Shown piece by piece: positions 15,701 to 18,780 of a stretch of DNA of 18,780 nt; position 1 is the first letter of the stretch; each line of letters begins with the position of its first letter. A model generated the notes under the pieces. It did no database searches. It saw only the letters and a list, made by a program, of their open reading frames with translations, and was not told the origin of the DNA. Source of the stretch: Prevotellaceae bacterium (lineage in GTDB: Bacteria > Bacteroidota > Bacteroidia > Bacteroidales > Bacteroidaceae); the NCBI GenBank assembly GCA_031262265.1, contig JAISIB010000047.1, positions 1 through 18,780 on the forward strand, read 5' to 3'. A program made the position numbers and the translations under genes.

Positions 15701-15814
15701 ATGCAAAAAGAAAGTAAAAAGATCTCATTCAACTGGAAAGAGAAGAAGGTTGCTACAACGGAACGTGTAGGAGCAATGTATTGTTTCAAGAGTTGCGATG
15801 TGAACCAGAATTGA
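15701..15814 (+). CDS. Putative radical-SAM-modified RiPP precursor peptide, 37 aa
   Basis: A short frame starting with ATG at 15701 and ending with TGA at 15814. The N-terminal part is Lys/Glu-rich (MQKESKKISFNWKEKKVATT), like a leader, and the C-terminus is MYCFKSCDVNQN with Cys28 and Cys32 spaced CxxxC next to an Asp. Small size, a charged leader, a short Cys-bearing tail and a position directly before a PqqD-like/SPASM radical SAM gene are the usual marks of a RiPP precursor. Gly24-Ala25 could be the boundary between leader and core. The CxxxC and adjacent aromatic and acidic residues would allow thioether or cyclophane chemistry, but nothing in the sequence decides this. A strong hairpin follows 21 nt after the stop. 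I do not recognise the peptide family; the gene call rests on context and reading-frame quality. Confidence 0.72.
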   Translation: MQKESKKISFNWKEKKVATTERVGAMYCFKSCDVNQN

Positions 15815-15835
15815 ATCCTTTCACAAAGAAGAATT

Positions 15836-15874
15836 ATGTCCTGAGATCAATATCTCAGGACATTGTTTTATTTT
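15836..15874 (+). terminator. Strong hairpin with T-rich tail between precursor and maturase
   Basis: ATGTCCTGAGAT (15836-15847) pairs perfectly over 12 bp with ATCTCAGGACAT (15852-15863) around a CAAT tetraloop, followed by TGTTTTATTTT. The tail is interrupted, so partial read-through is likely. Such a hairpin between a small peptide gene and its modification genes is a common way to make much more precursor mRNA than enzyme mRNA, and the stem would also protect the precursor mRNA 3' end. It ends 11 nt before the radical SAM ATG. Confidence 0.8.
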
Positions 15875-15885
15875 GATATTCAAAA

Positions 15886-17226
15886 ATGGAAAGGAGCGGA
15901 GAACTATACTTCGATGATGTCTTGTTATTTGCTGACACTGTTGTTGTAGAGCAAATGGCGGAAGATGTTTGGTTGGTTATTTCTGTTGAAACGGCAAATT
16001 GGATTGTTCTTTACACTCCTTTTCAGCGCGTACTACTGGAAAATCTTATTGAAGGAAAGAGTGTCGGAACGGTTTCTCAGATGATCGAAACAGGAGATGA
16101 GATGGGGCAGTTGCAGGCATTACTTTCTGCATTAACTGCCCGTGAATTTGCTGTTTTACATCACAAACCCAATCCTCAATATGCTGAAGGCTATAAAATG
16201 CTAAACCTTTACGTAACAAACGCTTGCAACTTGCGATGCAAACACTGCTTCATGTGGTCTGGTGTAAAACTCAAAGAAGAACTTAGGATTGAAGATTGGC
16301 TACGAATACTTACAGATTTTAAGAATAATGGAGGTGAGTATGTCACTTTTTCTGGTGGTGAACCTTTGATGAATAAAGACTTTCCATCCCTTGTGCGTCA
16401 TGTGGCAAAACTCGGTTTGCAGGCTACCATTCTTTCCAATGGATTACTTTGGACAGATGTGCTTATTGATGAATTAGCTGATAGTATCTCTGAAATACAA
16501 TTTAGTATAGATGGCGTAGATGAAGAATCCAATGCGAAATTGCGAGGTGAAGATCATTTTGATAAGGTGGTAGATAGCGTAATCCGTTTCGCAAATAAGG
16601 GAGTGCGAGTCTCTGTTGCAACGACCTTTACTTTTGATAACTTGCAGGATGATATATCTGAACGTTACCAACAATTGATAGATGAAATCAAAAGCCGTAC
16701 GGCATATCCTGTTTTTTTTAAACTAAGCAAGAAAGTATTGTCTGGACGTGATGTACAATACACCGCAGAGGAAAATGCACGTTTTTCAGAAAAGATAAAT
16801 GCCATCGAACGATCCATTGACGAGAATGCCTCTTACCAGAACTTTATGGAGGGACATCACCCCAATTTTGTGATGCGCAATTGTGGGTTTGGAGGTATTT
16901 CTGTGGGTGCTGATGGAAAAGTCTATTTTTGCAATCGCATTTCGGAAGTAGAGGATTACGGTAATATTAGAGAACAATCTTTTGCTTCTTTTATTCAAAG
17001 AGCGAAAGAAATACATGAGCAGACAGCTGTGGAGCATGTAGAACCATGTGCCCATTGCGAGTTGAGATATATCTGTGGCGGTGGTTGCCGTATTGATGAT
17101 TTTGACTTTGCCGGTAAGTTGAAAAATAAAGGAACAATCATTCACCAGACAAGTTGTACGCCAGAAAAGAAACGTCGACTAATGCAAAAAATGGTAGATA
17201 GTTTTACTTACTATTATCAATTCTAA
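15886..17226 (+). CDS. Radical SAM/SPASM peptide maturase with N-terminal PqqD-like region
   Basis: A 446-residue protein. Residues about 18-100 look like a PqqD/RRE-type winged helix that binds a leader peptide (LVISVETANWIVLYTPFQRV, then LLSALTAREF). The radical SAM core begins with YVTNACNLRCKHC: Cys114, Cys118 and Cys121 form the CxxxCxxC site for the 4Fe-4S cluster that cleaves SAM, and FSGGEP (155-160) binds SAM. The C-terminal SPASM domain has the complete seven-cysteine set: Cys333, Cys349, Cys388, Cys391, Cys397, Cys401 and Cys424 (CGFGGISVGADGKVYFC, CAHCELRYICGGGC), enough for two auxiliary 4Fe-4S clusters. This architecture is that of enzymes making thioether, C-C or similar crosslinks in RiPPs. 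The nearest substrate candidate is the 37-residue peptide encoded just upstream. The exact reaction is not predictable here. The SNF2 gene starts 2 nt after the stop. Confidence 0.92.
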   Translation: MERSGELYFDDVLLFADTVVVEQMAEDVWLVISVETANWIVLYTPFQRVLLENLIEGKSVGTVSQMIETGDEMGQLQALLSALTAREFAVLHHKPNPQYAEGYKMLNLYVTNACNLRCKHCFMWSGVKLKEELRIEDWLRILTDFKNNGGEYVTFSGGEPLMNKDFPSLVRHVAKLGLQATILSNGLLWTDVLIDELADSISEIQFSIDGVDEESNAKLRGEDHFDKVVDSVIRFANKGVRVSVATTFTFDNLQDDISERYQQLIDEIKSRTAYPVFFKLSKKVLSGRDVQYTAEENARFSEKINAIERSIDENASYQNFMEGHHPNFVMRNCGFGGISVGADGKVYFCNRISEVEDYGNIREQSFASFIQRAKEIHEQTAVEHVEPCAHCELRYICGGGCRIDDFDFAGKLKNKGTIIHQTSCTPEKKRRLMQKMVDSFTYYYQF

Positions 17227-17228
17227 AT

Positions 17229-18780
17229 ATGACCTATCGCTTAGTATGTATATTTGAAGTATCAAAGACGTCTACATTGCTAAGAGTAGAAGTCTGTCTT
17301 GATACAGGTTCTAATAGCCTTTCGCCTTTTCAGCGTCGTGTATCCTTGCATAGTTTATGGACAAGTGTGAAAGAAGAGACTAAAAAACTGTTGATGTTAT
17401 TAGAACAAACAGGGCAACAATCACAGCCTTTTTCTTTTACGGAAGAGCAGTTGAGACAAGACGAGATACAAACATTGCTATATGCTTATTCTTGGTGCTA
17501 TACTAAATATGAATCTAAAGGAAGCAGTGTAAAACGAAGTTTATCCATCGAGAACATCTTACCCAAACGACTTTATTGCAAAGAAAGGCAAAAAGGGCTT
17601 CTCCTTGGTGGAGAACTCCTTATTACAAGTCTTAATGCTTGGGGAAAACATATTGAAGTGCGATTGCGCTATCAAGATGCCATTATCGCTTTTCATCCAA
17701 TTTATACTGAGATTCCTTTTTTAACGCTTAGTAATAGATGGTATCAGCGAGATAAAAGTTCGGAAGAGCAATTACTAGCAATGCTCGGCGACGGATTTGA
17801 ACGAGAGTCCGGACTTCTAAATCTGAATGATTATGACGTGGAACGTCTACGACAACTTTCCGATAGAGGATGGACAGTTTATATACCACGCGAAGGTAAG
17901 AAATACCAATTGGTAAAGGCTAAACGAAATAAATCCGGCATTATCTGGTTTACTTCTAAAGACGATGATAATGATGATATCAGTGATCGCTTGCTTACGG
18001 CTTATTTGCAAGATCGCAATTATCAAGAAGCAGACGATAAAATAACCCTTTTGAGGAAACAAGATGCACTTGAGATTGATTCAGAAGTTATAGCTTCCCT
18101 CATTGCGCCTAATCAAAACTTGCAAGGTTTATATCGTGAAGAAAAAGATTTTACCCCTGATGAATTAGATCAGATAGACAAATCGCTTGCGTATAATCTG
18201 CATGCGTGTCTAAAACCTTATCAATACGAAGGGGTTATTTGGCTAAAGAGGATGCGGAAAAATAATTGTGGATGTTTATTGGCAGATGATATGGGGTTGG
18301 GGAAAACTATACAGGTTTTAGCTCATTTGTCAACAATAACGGATGCCGTTGGGATGCATGTGGTGATAGCTCCCACTTCACTCATTGATAACTGGCAGAA
18401 CGAGATTGCAAAGTTCGTTCCTGAGATGAAAGAGCGAATTGAAATAGTTACATACGATATGGTTCGGCTTCATTTAGAATCTTATCAACAGAAAGAGTAT
18501 GATACGATTGTGATAGACGAAGGGCAAATTATCAAGAATCAAGATACACAGAAGTATAAGGCAATAGGACAACTAAATGCGAAACATCGCATCATGTTGA
18601 CGGGGACACCTATCGAGAATTCCATACAGGAGATTTGGGCACATTTTGGCATTCTGATTCCAGCGACTATACCTTTATATAAGCATTTGCAACAAAAGGG
18701 ATTTAATGCAGGTGAAAGGCAATGGATAGAATTGTCTCGTGCCTTGCTTTCCCCTTTTATATTAAGACGGACAAAAGAAG
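17229..18780 (+). CDS. SNF2-family helicase/ATPase, 5' part
   Basis: The frame is open from the ATG at 17229 to the window end (517 codons); the protein continues beyond it. Residues 1-330 are a region I do not recognise, possibly a substrate-binding module, with an acidic patch (DDDNDD). The superfamily 2 motor then begins: LKPYQYEGVIWL (Q-motif-like), LADDMGLGKTIQ (Walker A, Lys359), VVIAPTSLIDNWQNEI (motif Ia), VIDEGQIIKN (motif II, Asp430-Gln433, DEGQ instead of the common DEAH/DEAQ) and LTGTPIENSIQEIW (motif III). These are the marks of SNF2/RapA-like double-stranded DNA translocases that remodel protein-DNA or polymerase complexes. The start lies 2 nt after the radical SAM stop, so translation is probably coupled. 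An SNF2 ATPase is an unexpected partner for a peptide maturase, and the second RecA lobe is outside the window. Confidence 0.9.
   Translation, partial: MTYRLVCIFEVSKTSTLLRVEVCLDTGSNSLSPFQRRVSLHSLWTSVKEETKKLLMLLEQTGQQSQPFSFTEEQLRQDEIQTLLYAYSWCYTKYESKGSSVKRSLSIENILPKRLYCKERQKGLLLGGELLITSLNAWGKHIEVRLRYQDAIIAFHPIYTEIPFLTLSNRWYQRDKSSEEQLLAMLGDGFERESGLLNLNDYDVERLRQLSDRGWTVYIPREGKKYQLVKAKRNKSGIIWFTSKDDDNDDISDRLLTAYLQDRNYQEADDKITLLRKQDALEIDSEVIASLIAPNQNLQGLYREEKDFTPDELDQIDKSLAYNLHACLKPYQYEGVIWLKRMRKNNCGCLLADDMGLGKTIQVLAHLSTITDAVGMHVVIAPTSLIDNWQNEIAKFVPEMKERIEIVTYDMVRLHLESYQQKEYDTIVIDEGQIIKNQDTQKYKAIGQLNAKHRIMLTGTPIENSIQEIWAHFGILIPATIPLYKHLQQKGFNAGERQWIELSRALLSPFILRRTKE

Noticed and set aside
15701..15814. 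SCIFF-type or GG-type Bacteroidales precursor
   Set aside because: SCIFF peptides have several more Cys in a characteristic spacing, and no Gly-Gly leader end is present; I keep it as an unclassified precursor.

Overview
The window looks like chromosomal DNA of a member of the Bacteroidota, probably order Bacteroidales. The evidence is several promoters with the TAnnTTTG -7 element typical of that phylum, a CcsA-type cytochrome c maturation gene, a Bacteroides-type ECF sigma factor, and a set of exported polysaccharide-degrading enzymes including a cellobiose 2-epimerase. I cannot name the genus.

Layout. (1) 2-1730, + strand: the 3' end of a GH5-type beta-mannanase gene, overlapping by 8 nt a CcsA/ResB-like cytochrome c biogenesis gene. 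(2) 1740-1913, - strand: an initiator tRNA-Met with its own promoter and terminator. (3) 1914-2214: non-coding, with an unusual set of competing inverted repeats. (4) 2215-7926, + strand: a three-gene operon for an exported GH9 glycosidase, a lipoprotein cellobiose 2-epimerase and an exported TIM-barrel-like protein of unknown function, closed by a strong terminator. Together with the GH5 mannanase this suggests extracytoplasmic breakdown of mannan or glucomannan; no SusC/SusD pair is in view. (5) 8019-9131, + strand: a DUF362 protein with two 4Fe-4S clusters. (6) 10836-9245, - strand: a solitary beta-class DNA methyltransferase coupled by an ATGA overlap to a metal-type ABC ATPase with no partner genes. 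(7) 11043-13930, + strand: an ECF sigma factor without an adjacent anti-sigma gene, then a long RelA/SpoT enzyme whose hydrolase domain is visibly degenerate and which should therefore only make (p)ppGpp. (8) 13931-14594: 664 bp without a credible gene, holding a terminator, a cluster of ATATCTTT palindromic repeats, an apparently abortive gene start and a promoter.

(9) 14595-18780, + strand: the most interesting part. A well-formed promoter drives an M42 aminopeptidase gene, then a 37-codon gene whose peptide ends in a two-cysteine tail, then a strong hairpin with a T-rich tail, then a radical SAM protein with an N-terminal PqqD-like (RRE-like) region and a complete seven-cysteine SPASM domain, and 2 nt later an SNF2-family helicase/ATPase that runs off the window. 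This has the architecture of a radical-SAM RiPP (ribosomally made, post-translationally modified peptide) operon: small precursor, attenuating hairpin, maturase and a candidate peptidase, with the unexpected addition of an SNF2 ATPase. The block looks more AT-rich than what lies upstream and may have been acquired horizontally. The product, its chemistry and the role of the helicase are not determinable from the sequence alone.
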